Origin: Brevundimonas sp. UBA5713
GTDB lineage: Bacteria; Pseudomonadota; Alphaproteobacteria; Caulobacterales; Caulobacteraceae
Assembly (NCBI RefSeq): GCF_002419815.1
Contig: NZ_DIGV01000016.1
Span: 14,059-78,058, forward strand
Direction of reading: 5' to 3'
Length of the DNA stretch: 64,000 nt
A model generated the notes under the pieces. The model saw nothing but the letters and a program-made list of their open reading frames with translations. It searched no databases and was not told the DNA's origin. Both the position numbers and the translations under genes were made by a program. Positions 44,170-52,492 of the stretch are shown here, in pieces; position 1 is the stretch's first letter, and every line of letters begins with the position of its first letter.

Positions 44170-44644
44170 GAGATAAGTCCCTCAGTTGTGCCACTTCAAC
44201 GCGAACCGGAACCAAATCCGTCGCCGGACATTATCGGCTCATCGTCTGTGACAACGATCACCGTCGTCCACCTATTGCCATTCCCAATCAAGACATTGGT
44301 CGAAAACAGCAATCTCTAAAAATTTTTGCAGTTAAATCTTACCGAATTTAGCTGTTTTGCGCAGAAACAATGCGCGAAGTCGCAGATTAAACTTCAAATA
44401 GAAATCTTATTTCGCGTCATACGTATTTCCACGTAAATGCGCGCCGTAGATTTGCCCCGCAGGTTGGGGTTTTGTCGGATTTTAGACCCATTTTGGTCAC
44501 TGTTCGATGATGATAGTTCGCCCTTGATTTCACACCATACCGGTGTTCGTCGGTCAGCGTTCTTGATCGATGGTCCCTCCGGCTCGGTGGCTGTACGCGG
44601 GCCTCCCCCCGCTTTTCCGTGTTTAGTTAAGAGTAGAAAATCCG
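44170..44644. promoter_or_regulatory. AT-rich divergent regulatory region between M13 peptidase and TetR genes
   Basis: This 475-base gap holds no gene. The centre (44280-44420) is notably AT-rich. AAAACAGC (44303-44310) and GCTGTTTT (44351-44358) form an inverted repeat that could be an operator, for example for the adjacent TetR protein. No clear EcfG or SOS site is present (GGAAC-N16-CATT near 44208 has one mismatch). Confidence 0.45.
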
Positions 44645-45301
44645 ATGACCGAGTCCGTCGTTGTTGCCCAATCGACCGTCGAGGGTGAAGCCAAGCCGCG
44701 CGTGAACCGCCGTCAGGTTGCCAAGGCCCGCACCCGTCTGAAGGTGCTGGAAGCTGCCCGTAACCTGTTCGCAGAGCGCGGCTATGATGCTGCCACCATC
44801 CGTGACATCGCCAAGGGCGCTGGCATGTCGACCGGTGCGGTCTTCGCCAACTTCCAGGACAAGGCCGAGCTGTTCGAAGCCGTCTTCGCCGAGGAAATGG
44901 CCGCTATGGCCGAGGACTTTTCTAAAGGCGTTGCCATCGACGACGTGACTGCGGCCCGTCTGGCCGGTGGCCTGACCGCTGGCTACCACCGCGCTCTGGA
45001 CCACCTGCCGCTGATGCAGGCCATGGTGGCCCGTTCGTGGTTCCAGCCGGAAGATGTCGACCAACGCATCCGTGAGTTCCTGGCACCGATCACCGAAACC
45101 ATCTCGGACACCCTGCAAGCCGGTATCGCCAAGGGCGAACTGCGTCAGGACACCGACGTAGCTCTGATGACCCGCATGATCTGGGACATCTACCTGTCGA
45201 ACTTCCGCCGCGCCGCCTATCAGAACGCCGGCATCGAAGAGCTGACCCCGCTGGCTCGCAAGCAGATGGACATTCTGGTTGCCGGCCAACTGGCCAAGTA
45301 A
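44645..45301 (+). CDS. TetR/AcrR family transcriptional regulator
   Basis: This 218-residue regulator has the TetR DNA-binding domain (RTRLKVLEAARNLFAERGYDAATIRDIAKGAGMSTGAVFANFQDKAELFEAVF) at about residues 29-85 and a variable ligand-binding C-domain. The ligand and targets are unknown. It is divergent from the M13 peptidase gene across an AT-rich region with an inverted repeat, and a strong terminator follows, so it is a single-gene unit. Codon bias is of the highly expressed type, unusual for a repressor. Confidence 0.9.
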   Translation: MTESVVVAQSTVEGEAKPRVNRRQVAKARTRLKVLEAARNLFAERGYDAATIRDIAKGAGMSTGAVFANFQDKAELFEAVFAEEMAAMAEDFSKGVAIDDVTAARLAGGLTAGYHRALDHLPLMQAMVARSWFQPEDVDQRIREFLAPITETISDTLQAGIAKGELRQDTDVALMTRMIWDIYLSNFRRAAYQNAGIEELTPLARKQMDILVAGQLAK

Positions 45302-45325
45302 GCCCGGACCTTACCGTCCAAAAGA

Positions 45326-45358
45326 AAAGCCGGAAGGGACACCCCTTCCGGCTTTTTC
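45326..45358 (+). terminator. Bidirectional terminator after the TetR gene
   Basis: AAAGCCGGAAGG and CCTTCCGGCTTT form a 12-bp stem with T-rich flanks on both sides. It can also serve the convergent Rieske oxygenase gene. Confidence 0.87.
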
Positions 45359-45382
45359 TATGCCCAATAACCGAATAGCGCC

Positions 45383-46492
45383 TCAGCTCTTCCAGCGCAG
45401 CACGGTTTCCTTGATCGGGTTGACGAAGCTGCGGCCCTCGGCGCGGCTCTTCAGCCATTCCTTCTTGAGCTGCTGGTACCATTTCGCCTGTTTGTCGGCA
45501 TCATCGATCCAGATCAGGGCGGGATCGTATTTCAGCCCTTCGTTCTGCAGGTTCACCATGCCCCCGTCCTGTTGCAGGAAGGCGACCACGCCCGCGCGCA
45601 GGAAGGGTTTAGCCAGATTGAACACCCAGTGGTCCGACCAGAAAATCTGGGTAATGCGGGTCTTGGTGTCATTGACCGGCGTCAGGAAGGTCAGCGCCAG
45701 AACCTGTTTCTCGCCGACCTGAATGTGCTCCCAGCGATAGCCCGGCAGGCGGAAGGTGATCTCCGTGGCCGGAGCGCCGCCCAATATCTTGTACAGTCGG
45801 CTGTTCGATGACGGGGCGTGCCGCACCATGGCCCAGCCATAGTCGCGCGGCGCAAAGGTCTTGGCCTTTTCGTGCATCGATTTTTCGGAACGCCACCACC
45901 ACTGTTTATGCACATAGGGGCCATGGGCGGGGTCCATCAGGCCGACAACCGCGTGGTCAATGTGGCTGTCGAAATCCATCCACTCGACCAGTTTGGCATC
46001 ACCGTCGGCACCGGGGAATAACGGTGGCTCGTGATCGGGCTCCGTCGGGCGGCGCGGATCAGCCGACATCCAGACGAAGACCATGCCCTGGGATTCACGC
46101 ACCGGATAGGCGCGCACCTTGATCCGCTCGGGGTCGTAGTCCTGATCCTCGACCAGCGACGGAATAGCCGCACACACGCCATCCGGACGGAAGCGCCAGC
46201 CGTGGTAGGGACACTCGATTGTCTCCCCTTCTCCCTCGCGCTCGACCAAGCGTCCTGCCGAGAGAGGCGCAGCGCGGTGCGGGCAGATGTCGCGCAAAGC
46301 ATAGATCTCGCCCGCGCGGGTGCGGCCCACCAGCACCGGCTCATTCATGATTTCGTAGCGGGTCAGGCCCGCCGGAGCCACCTGACGCGACAGAGCGACA
46401 AAATACCAGGCGTCGGTCACAAAGCCTTTGCCAAACGCGGTTTGGGGTGTAGCCGATGCCACCGGCTTAGCTTCGGGAGTTTGGATGCTCAT
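45383..46492 (-). CDS. Rieske non-heme iron oxygenase, alpha-subunit type
   Basis: This 369-residue protein has an N-terminal Rieske [2Fe-2S] domain (CPHRAAP and CPYHGW, the two Cys-His pairs) and a catalytic domain whose mononuclear iron ligands are probably in HIDHAVVGLMDPAHGPYVH. It belongs to the ring-hydroxylating oxygenase superfamily; the reaction and substrate are not known. No reductase or ferredoxin gene is next to it. The frame runs up to 46945, but homology begins near MSIQTPEA at the ATG 46492 (an ATG at 46504 is an alternative). Confidence 0.87.
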   Translation of the reverse strand: MSIQTPEAKPVASATPQTAFGKGFVTDAWYFVALSRQVAPAGLTRYEIMNEPVLVGRTRAGEIYALRDICPHRAAPLSAGRLVEREGEGETIECPYHGWRFRPDGVCAAIPSLVEDQDYDPERIKVRAYPVRESQGMVFVWMSADPRRPTEPDHEPPLFPGADGDAKLVEWMDFDSHIDHAVVGLMDPAHGPYVHKQWWWRSEKSMHEKAKTFAPRDYGWAMVRHAPSSNSRLYKILGGAPATEITFRLPGYRWEHIQVGEKQVLALTFLTPVNDTKTRITQIFWSDHWVFNLAKPFLRAGVVAFLQQDGGMVNLQNEGLKYDPALIWIDDADKQAKWYQQLKKEWLKSRAEGRSFVNPIKETVLRWKS

Positions 46493-46602
46493 AGGGCGAT
46501 CCATACCAATCCGGTCGGCGGCTGTCTCTCTAGAGATGCTAGGGAGTCTTGAAATTAGGGTCGCCGTAACGCCAAGGTCGACTGAACGAAGAGGAACCGC
46601 CC

Positions 46603-47559
46603 ATGTCTGCCCATTTCCTGCTTTCAGCTCTGTTGGCCCTGCCGCTTGCCCTGCCGCTGGCCCTCGCCGCACCGGCTGCTGTGGCTCAGGATGGCCACGC
46701 CGCCCACGCACACCAGCACGCCGCGTTTCAATCCGATCGCATCCATGTTCGCGTCGATGGCGCGGAAGGCGCACCGGATGTCGTCCTGATCCCGGGCCTG
46801 TCCTCCTCGCCCGCCATCTGGCAGCAAACTGTCGACCGGTTGGCAGCCACCCACCGTATTCACCGCATCCATGTGCAGGGCTTTGCCGGAGCCCCTGCCA
46901 AGGGTAATGCGCAAGAGGGCGACACCCCCAGCCCCCTGATTGCACCTGTCGCCGAGGACATCGCCCGCTACATCCGCGAGAACGGACTGAACAAGCCTGC
47001 GGTCATCGGCCACTCTCTGGGCGGGACCCTTGGGATGATGGTGGCCGCCCGCCATCCCGATCAGATCGGCAAGCTGATGGTGGTGGACATGGTGCCGTTT
47101 GTCGGTGCGATGTTCGGTGCCCCCGGCGCGACTGTAGAAACCGTCACACCGGTCGCCGACCAGATGTGGGCGTTGCAAAAGAACATGCCCGCCGAGGCCT
47201 ATCAGGCTGCCGCCACCCAGACCATCAATGGCATGATCAATGCCTCCGAGCGCCGCGAAGAGGCCCTGTCGCACATGCGCGCCAGCGATCAGGCCGTCTC
47301 CGCCGCGGCCTACCGCGAGTTGATGCTGACCGATCTGCGCGCAGAGCTGCCGAACATTACCGCTCCGACCACGGTGCTGTACGTCAAATTCAACGACGCG
47401 CGCATGACCGACGAGGTCACGGACCTGATTTATCGCACGTCTTTTGCCAGCCAGCCGGCCATCACGCTGAAGCGTATCGACGACAGCGCCCACTTCATCA
47501 TGTTCGACCAACCCGAGGTGTTTGCGGCAGAAGTGGACGCCTTTCTGACGTCCAATTAA
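46603..47559 (+). CDS. Secreted alpha/beta hydrolase
   Basis: This 318-residue protein has an N-terminal signal peptide of about 28 residues (LLALPLALPLALAAPAAVAQ), a histidine-rich stretch after it (GHAAHAHQHAAF), and an alpha/beta hydrolase fold: VVLIPGLSSSPAIW, the nucleophile elbow VIGHSLGGTLGMMVA, acidic residue region VLYVKFNDARMTDE and a final histidine in DDSAHFIMFDQPE. It acts outside the cytoplasm on an unknown ester or amide. GAGGA precedes the ATG. It is divergent from the Rieske gene. Confidence 0.87.
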   Translation: MSAHFLLSALLALPLALPLALAAPAAVAQDGHAAHAHQHAAFQSDRIHVRVDGAEGAPDVVLIPGLSSSPAIWQQTVDRLAATHRIHRIHVQGFAGAPAKGNAQEGDTPSPLIAPVAEDIARYIRENGLNKPAVIGHSLGGTLGMMVAARHPDQIGKLMVVDMVPFVGAMFGAPGATVETVTPVADQMWALQKNMPAEAYQAAATQTINGMINASERREEALSHMRASDQAVSAAAYRELMLTDLRAELPNITAPTTVLYVKFNDARMTDEVTDLIYRTSFASQPAITLKRIDDSAHFIMFDQPEVFAAEVDAFLTSN

Positions 47560-47599
47560 GTCGCCATCCTCATGGTGACAGTTTATGGGCTGTTACGAG

Positions 47600-47627
47600 C
47601 GTTCCCGAGCCATTAGGTTCGGGAACG
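47600..47627. promoter_or_regulatory. Perfect inverted repeat upstream of the class A PBP gene
   Basis: CGTTCCCGA and TCGGGAACG (9 bp, perfect) flank a 10-base loop and end 19 bases before the PBP start codon. It could be an operator, the terminator of the upstream gene (no T-run), or a 5' UTR hairpin. Confidence 0.5.
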
Positions 47628-47646
47628 TCATACCATGAGGACTTCT

Positions 47647-49722
47647 ATGGCGCGTAAAGACCGCTCCGATCAGGCTCCTGCCAAGCCCCGCCGTTCTTTG
47701 CTGGGGCGGTTGTTTTACTGGGCCGCTGTATTGGCCGTATGGGGGCTGATCTTTGCGGTCGTCTTCTTCGCGGTCTTCGCGCGCGATCTGCCCGACACGT
47801 CCAGCCTGTATAATGTCGAGCGACAGCCGTCGGTCACCTATCTGGACCGATCGGGCGCGCTGATCGCTGTGCGCGGGTCGCAGATGGCCCCGCCGGTCGA
47901 TCTGGACGCCCTTCCCGACTACGTGCCTGCCGCCTTTGTGGCCATCGAGGATCGTCGCTACTGGGTGCACCCGGGCTTTGACCCCATCGGTATGAGCCGC
48001 GCCATGGCCTCGAACCTGCGCGCCGGTCGCGTGGTGCAGGGTGGCTCGACCATCACCCAACAGCTGGCCAAGAACCTGTTCCTGACGCCGGACCAGAACC
48101 TGAAGCGCAAGGTTCAGGAGCTGATGCTGGCTGTCTGGCTGGAGGTAAAGTTCAGCAAGGAAGAGATTCTGGCCCTGTATCTGAACCGCGTCTATTTCGG
48201 CGCGGGGGCCTATGGCATCGAGGCGGCCTCGCAACGCTATTTCGACAAGCCCGCCGAGCGCCTGACCGTGGGCGAGGCCGCCCTTTTGGCCGGCCTGCTG
48301 AAAGCCCCGTCGCGCTATTCGCCGGTCAGCGAAAGCGAACGGGCTGCTGGCCGCGCCACTGTTGTGCTGAACTCCATGGTCGAGACCGGCACCATCACGG
48401 CCGCCCAGCGCGACGCCGCTGTGGCCGAGCCGGTGCGCGTGTCGCGGACCCTGGCCAGCCAGCATGCCCAGTATTTCGTGGACTGGCTGGACAAACAGGT
48501 TCGCGGCATGGTCGGTGACCAGACCGAGGACCTGATCGTGGAAACCACCCTTGATCTGGCCGTGCAGACCGACGCCGAGCGCGCTGTGCGCCGTATCCTT
48601 GACCGCGACAAGGGCAAGGGCGTCGAACAGGCCGCACTGGTCGCTCTGGATGGTGAAGGTCGCGTTCGCGCCATGATCGGCGGAGCCTCCTACCCTGACA
48701 GCCAGTTCAACCGCGCGGTCGATGCCCGCCGTCAGGCCGGTTCGGCATGGAAGCCATTTGTTTATCTGGCCGCTCTGGAAGCGGGCTACACCCCCGATAC
48801 GCCTGTGGTGGATCAGGAAGTCACCATCGGCAACTGGAAGCCGCGCAACTATTCGGGCCGCTTTAACGGCCCCATGACGCTGGCACAGGCTGTGGCCCAG
48901 TCGACCAACACCGTGGCCGCAGACGTGGCCGACAAGGTGGGCCGTGACAATGTCGCCAGCGTGGCCCGCCGTCTGGGTATCTCGGGCAATATCGGGGTCC
49001 AGCCGTCCATGGCTCTGGGTGCGGTCGAAGTCAGCCCGCTGGAGATGGCGCAGGCCTATGATGCCTTCGCCAATGGCGGTCGTCGCGTCAAAGCCTATGG
49101 CATCGACCGTATCCGTACCAAGGACGGCCGCGTCATCTATCAACACGCCGGATCGGAAGGCCAGCAGGCCATTCACAATCCGTCGCTTTACTATCTGAAC
49201 CAGATGCTGCGCGGTGTGGTGACCTCGGGTACGGGCCGCGCCGCCAACATCGGTGGCCGCGATATCGCCGGTAAGACCGGTACGACCTCTGACTATAAGG
49301 ACGCGTGGTTCGTCGGCTATACCGGCGGCTTTACCGCTGCCGTCTGGGTCGGCAAGGACGACAATACGGCCATGCGCGGCGTAGGCGGGGGCGCGGCACC
49401 GACAGCGATCTGGGCCGCCTTCATGCAGTCGGCCATGAACCGTCTGGCCGTCCAGTCCATTCCGAACGGTCCGCCCCTACCGGAAGGCTGGGTGCCGCCC
49501 GATCCGATTGGCGATCTGATGGGTCAGGTCGAGGATCCCTATGACCCGAACCAGATCTATTATGACGAAAATGGCGTCGCCAGCTTTGGCCCGCCGCCGT
49601 CCGCCCAGCCGGATCAAGCGCCCGCACAGGCCCCGCCGCCGGTCCAGATGGCTCCGGAAGGTCAACCCGCGCCCAAGAAGGCCCCGCAGGCCGAGCGTCA
49701 GCCTGACGCGGTCTTCTTCTAG
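47647..49722 (+). CDS. Class A penicillin-binding protein (PBP1A-like)
   Basis: This 691-residue bifunctional peptidoglycan synthase has a short cytoplasmic tail, one transmembrane helix (about residues 25-45), a GT51 glycosyltransferase domain (AIEDRRYWVHPGFDP, GGSTITQQLAKNLFL, RKVQELMLAVWLE) and a transpeptidase domain with SAWK (active serine), STN and KTGTTSDYKDAWFVG. The C-terminal 60 residues are proline/glutamine-rich and disordered. The ATG at 47647 is preferred over 47635, because GAGG lies six bases before it. Beta-lactams would target the serine. Confidence 0.95.
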   Translation: MARKDRSDQAPAKPRRSLLGRLFYWAAVLAVWGLIFAVVFFAVFARDLPDTSSLYNVERQPSVTYLDRSGALIAVRGSQMAPPVDLDALPDYVPAAFVAIEDRRYWVHPGFDPIGMSRAMASNLRAGRVVQGGSTITQQLAKNLFLTPDQNLKRKVQELMLAVWLEVKFSKEEILALYLNRVYFGAGAYGIEAASQRYFDKPAERLTVGEAALLAGLLKAPSRYSPVSESERAAGRATVVLNSMVETGTITAAQRDAAVAEPVRVSRTLASQHAQYFVDWLDKQVRGMVGDQTEDLIVETTLDLAVQTDAERAVRRILDRDKGKGVEQAALVALDGEGRVRAMIGGASYPDSQFNRAVDARRQAGSAWKPFVYLAALEAGYTPDTPVVDQEVTIGNWKPRNYSGRFNGPMTLAQAVAQSTNTVAADVADKVGRDNVASVARRLGISGNIGVQPSMALGAVEVSPLEMAQAYDAFANGGRRVKAYGIDRIRTKDGRVIYQHAGSEGQQAIHNPSLYYLNQMLRGVVTSGTGRAANIGGRDIAGKTGTTSDYKDAWFVGYTGGFTAAVWVGKDDNTAMRGVGGGAAPTAIWAAFMQSAMNRLAVQSIPNGPPLPEGWVPPDPIGDLMGQVEDPYDPNQIYYDENGVASFGPPPSAQPDQAPAQAPPPVQMAPEGQPAPKKAPQAERQPDAVFF

Positions 49723-49731
49723 GGCAGGGTT

Positions 49732-50460
49732 TCAGGTGCCCACGGCATGCAGCGCATTGCCGTGGTCCTTGAGCCAGCGCCGCATGGGTCTGTGATCCCC
49801 GATCAGTCGGGTGACCACGGCCCAGTATTCGGGGCTGTGATCGGCGCGCACCAGATGCGCGACCTCGTGCGCGGCTAGATAGTCTGCCACGGCCTCGGGG
49901 GCCATGATGACCCGCCAGCTGTAACGGATCGAGCGGTTGTGCGGGCTGCAAGAGCCCCAGCGCGAGCGCGTATCGACAATGGAAATCCGCACCGGTCCTT
50001 GGCCCAGCGTATTCAGATGGACCGCCGTGCGCGTTTCCAGAAAACGGCGGGCCTCGCGCTTGAACCAGTTCTCGATGCGGCGGGCAAAAGCCTCGCCCTC
50101 GCCGCCCGATCGCAGGACAGGACCTTCGGGGGTTTCATACAGACGCGCCGCGCCCGCACCGCCCGTAGCTTCCAGCCGTAAAGTACGGCCCAGATAGGTA
50201 ATCACCTGTCCGGGGATCAGCGGCACCGCATCGGGCTGGGCTTGCAGGCACTCGGCAATCCAGTCGGCGCGCGACCGGGCGAAGGCCACCGCCTGCGCCA
50301 GCGTGTTCGGCGTGGGGGCAATCGCCACCGCCTCGCCTGCCCGCGCATCGATGCGCACAGACAGTCTGCGCGCCCGCCGGTTTACCGAAAGCCTGAGCGT
50401 CTGCCCGTTGCTGAGGGTCAGTCGCTGTCCGTCACTATATTTCGGCTGAAACAGCTTCAT
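49732..50460 (-). CDS. M48-type (YgjP/DUF45-like) metallopeptidase
   Basis: This 242-residue protein has the zinc motif HEVAHLVRADHSPEYW with the third ligand downstream, and the family block STLGQGPV/RWGSCSPHNRSIRYSWRVIMAP; these define the YgjP-like DUF45 group. There is no signal peptide, so it should be cytoplasmic. The start at ATG 50460 overlaps the phaZ 3' end by 26 bases, suggesting coupled translation. The frame continues upstream into phaZ but those residues are not conserved. Confidence 0.85.
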   Translation of the reverse strand: MKLFQPKYSDGQRLTLSNGQTLRLSVNRRARRLSVRIDARAGEAVAIAPTPNTLAQAVAFARSRADWIAECLQAQPDAVPLIPGQVITYLGRTLRLEATGGAGAARLYETPEGPVLRSGGEGEAFARRIENWFKREARRFLETRTAVHLNTLGQGPVRISIVDTRSRWGSCSPHNRSIRYSWRVIMAPEAVADYLAAHEVAHLVRADHSPEYWAVVTRLIGDHRPMRRWLKDHGNALHAVGT

Positions 50461-51694
50461 GCTTGGCGATGAAATCCCGTAGCCGCGGATAGATTTCCTC
50501 GCGGAAACGGCGACCGTTGAAGACGCCATAATGGCCTACGTCCGGCTGGACATAAAGCAGGCGATGGCTGTCGGGAATATTGGGCGTCAGCACGTGGGCG
50601 GCCTGGGTCTGGCCCACGCCGGAAATGTCGTCCTTCTCGCCTTCGATGGTAGCCAGGGCAATGTCACGGATTTGGCTCAAGTCCACCTTGTGTCCGCGAT
50701 GCTCCAACAAGCCGCGCGCCAGCAGGTGCTGCTGGAAGACGATGTCAATGGTTTGCAGGTAGAACTCTTCGGTCAGATCCAGCACCGACAGGTATTCGTC
50801 GTAGAATTCCTCGTGTTTCTCGACCCCGTCACCGTCTCCGGCCACCAGATCGCCGAAATAGCGGCGGTGGGCGTCGATGTGCTTTTCCTCGTTCATCGAC
50901 ATGAAGCTGTAGAGCTGCACAAAGCCCGGATAGACGCGGCGCCCCAGACCCGGATAGGGCCACGGCACCGTGTGGATCATGTTGGACTTGAACCAGGTGA
51001 ACGGCTTTTCCTCGGCCAGCTGGTTGGTCACTGTCGGTGACAGGCGCGCGTCAATGGGCGAACCCATAAAGGACATGGAAGCCGGACGGTTCGGATGGTC
51101 TTCCTCGGCCATCAGGGCACAGGCGGCCAGAACCGGGGGTCCGGGCTGACACACGGCCACGACGTGCGGGCGACCACCGACAGCGGCGATCATTTCGCGC
51201 ACATGGTCGATATAGTCGTAGAAGTCGAAACGGCCTTCCAGCATGGGGACCTGACGGGCGTTGCTCCAGTCGGTCACATAGACATCATGGTCGGCGATGA
51301 AGGCGTCGACCGTGCCGCGCAGCAGGGTGGCATAATGGCCCGACAACGGTGCCACGATAATAACCTTGGGCGCATCCAGCGTGCGGCCCGCAGCCTTCAC
51401 GTCTTCGGCATGGCGCGAAAAACGCAGCAGACGGCACCACGGCGAGCGCCACGCCACCTCGATCTCGGTGGCAACCGGCACGCCATCAACGTCCACCACA
51501 TCCAGTCGCCATTCGGGTTTGCCATAGCGACGGGTCAGGCTTTCGAACAGTTCTGCCGAAGCAAAGGCCGTACGCCCCAGCGCCGTCTCGGCGGCGGGGT
51601 TCAGCGGCGAACTCCAGAACTGGCGGGCCATTTGAGCCCCGAAACGAAAGGGGGCGGCAGAGTTATAGGCAAGCTCGTGCAGGGCGTAGAGCAT
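50435..51694 (-). CDS. phaZ: Intracellular polyhydroxyalkanoate depolymerase PhaZ
   Basis: PhaZ mobilises stored polyhydroxybutyrate granules. The 419-residue protein matches the intracellular type: an N-terminal helix region, VIIVAPLSGHYATLLRGTVDAF, the lipase-box-like elbow HVVAVCQPGPPVLAAC with a cysteine nucleophile in place of serine, and the C-terminal depolymerase block (YLQTIDIVFQQHLLARGLL, VGHYGVFNGRRFREEIYPRL). It would feed 3-hydroxybutyrate to the C4 pathway, consistent with the 3-hydroxybutyryl-CoA dehydrogenase at 37483. Confidence 0.93.
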   Translation of the reverse strand: MLYALHELAYNSAAPFRFGAQMARQFWSSPLNPAAETALGRTAFASAELFESLTRRYGKPEWRLDVVDVDGVPVATEIEVAWRSPWCRLLRFSRHAEDVKAAGRTLDAPKVIIVAPLSGHYATLLRGTVDAFIADHDVYVTDWSNARQVPMLEGRFDFYDYIDHVREMIAAVGGRPHVVAVCQPGPPVLAACALMAEEDHPNRPASMSFMGSPIDARLSPTVTNQLAEEKPFTWFKSNMIHTVPWPYPGLGRRVYPGFVQLYSFMSMNEEKHIDAHRRYFGDLVAGDGDGVEKHEEFYDEYLSVLDLTEEFYLQTIDIVFQQHLLARGLLEHRGHKVDLSQIRDIALATIEGEKDDISGVGQTQAAHVLTPNIPDSHRLLYVQPDVGHYGVFNGRRFREEIYPRLRDFIAKHEAVSAEI

Positions 51695-51798
51695 GGACGT
51701 CCGGTCAAGACACCCGGTTACGGGCGAGGGTTACAGTTATGCTGCAACGCACAATGAACCATGCTCTTTCGCCAAAGGGAAGCTTGAGGATGTAAACC

Positions 51799-52419
51799 TT
51801 AGCCCGCAGCCATGGTGTCACGCACCAGCTTGACCGTGCGGTCCGGTCCCAGATCGTGCGTCACCGCTGTGCGGAACTTGCCGTCGGGACCCATCAGATA
51901 GACGGTCAGCGAGTGGTTCATGGTGTAGCCCTCACCCTCGCCCACCTTTTGATAGTAGGCGCGGTAAGCTTTGGAGGCCTGCTGGATCTGCTCATCCGTG
52001 CCGGTCAGGCCGATAACGCCCTTCGGGAAGCCGTCGGAGGACAGATAGTCCTTTAGCATCTGCGGCGTATCGCGCTCGGGATCGACGCTGATGAAGACGA
52101 TTTGCAGATCCTTGGCGTCTTCACCCAGTTCGGTCTGAACGCGTTCCAGAACGCCCAGCGTGGTCGGGCAATAGTCCGGGCAATAGGTGAAGCCAAAGAA
52201 GACCAGGCTCCACTTGCCCTCGAGGATCGACTGATCGACCGTCTGGCCCTCCTGATTGACCAGCGTGAAGTCCCCGCCCACCAGAGGTTGGCCACTGGCA
52301 ACGGCGGTACCGCCCTGTCCCTGACTACGGCCATTGACGACCACCATGGTTACCAGAGCCAGTGCAATGGCAATCACCAGACAGCTGGCGGCCAGAATGA
52401 TGATCGAACGACGGGGCAT
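51799..52419 (-). CDS. SCO family copper-binding protein (SenC/PrrC-like)
   Basis: This 206-residue protein is anchored by one N-terminal helix (residues 5-28) and has a thioredoxin-like domain with the copper motif FTYCPDYCPTT (Cys80, Cys84) and the third ligand His169 in MNHSLTVYLMG. SCO proteins deliver copper to the CuA site of cytochrome oxidase. In Rhodobacter the homolog SenC/PrrC lies with regB/regA and helps relay redox state; here it is divergent from regB across 73 bases. The ATG at 52419 was chosen over TTG 52431. Confidence 0.93.
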   Translation of the reverse strand: MPRRSIIILAASCLVIAIALALVTMVVVNGRSQGQGGTAVASGQPLVGGDFTLVNQEGQTVDQSILEGKWSLVFFGFTYCPDYCPTTLGVLERVQTELGEDAKDLQIVFISVDPERDTPQMLKDYLSSDGFPKGVIGLTGTDEQIQQASKAYRAYYQKVGEGEGYTMNHSLTVYLMGPDGKFRTAVTHDLGPDRTVKLVRDTMAAG

Positions 52420-52492
52420 GGCTTCTCGCAAACTTTCAATCAGGACGACGCACCACAGTGCTTGAAGGACCGACAGGGTCTATAGAAGAGGC

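Noticed and set aside
44208..44232. EcfG-like promoter (GGAAC-N16-CATT) before the TetR gene
   Set aside because: One mismatch in the -10 and more than 400 bases from the gene.
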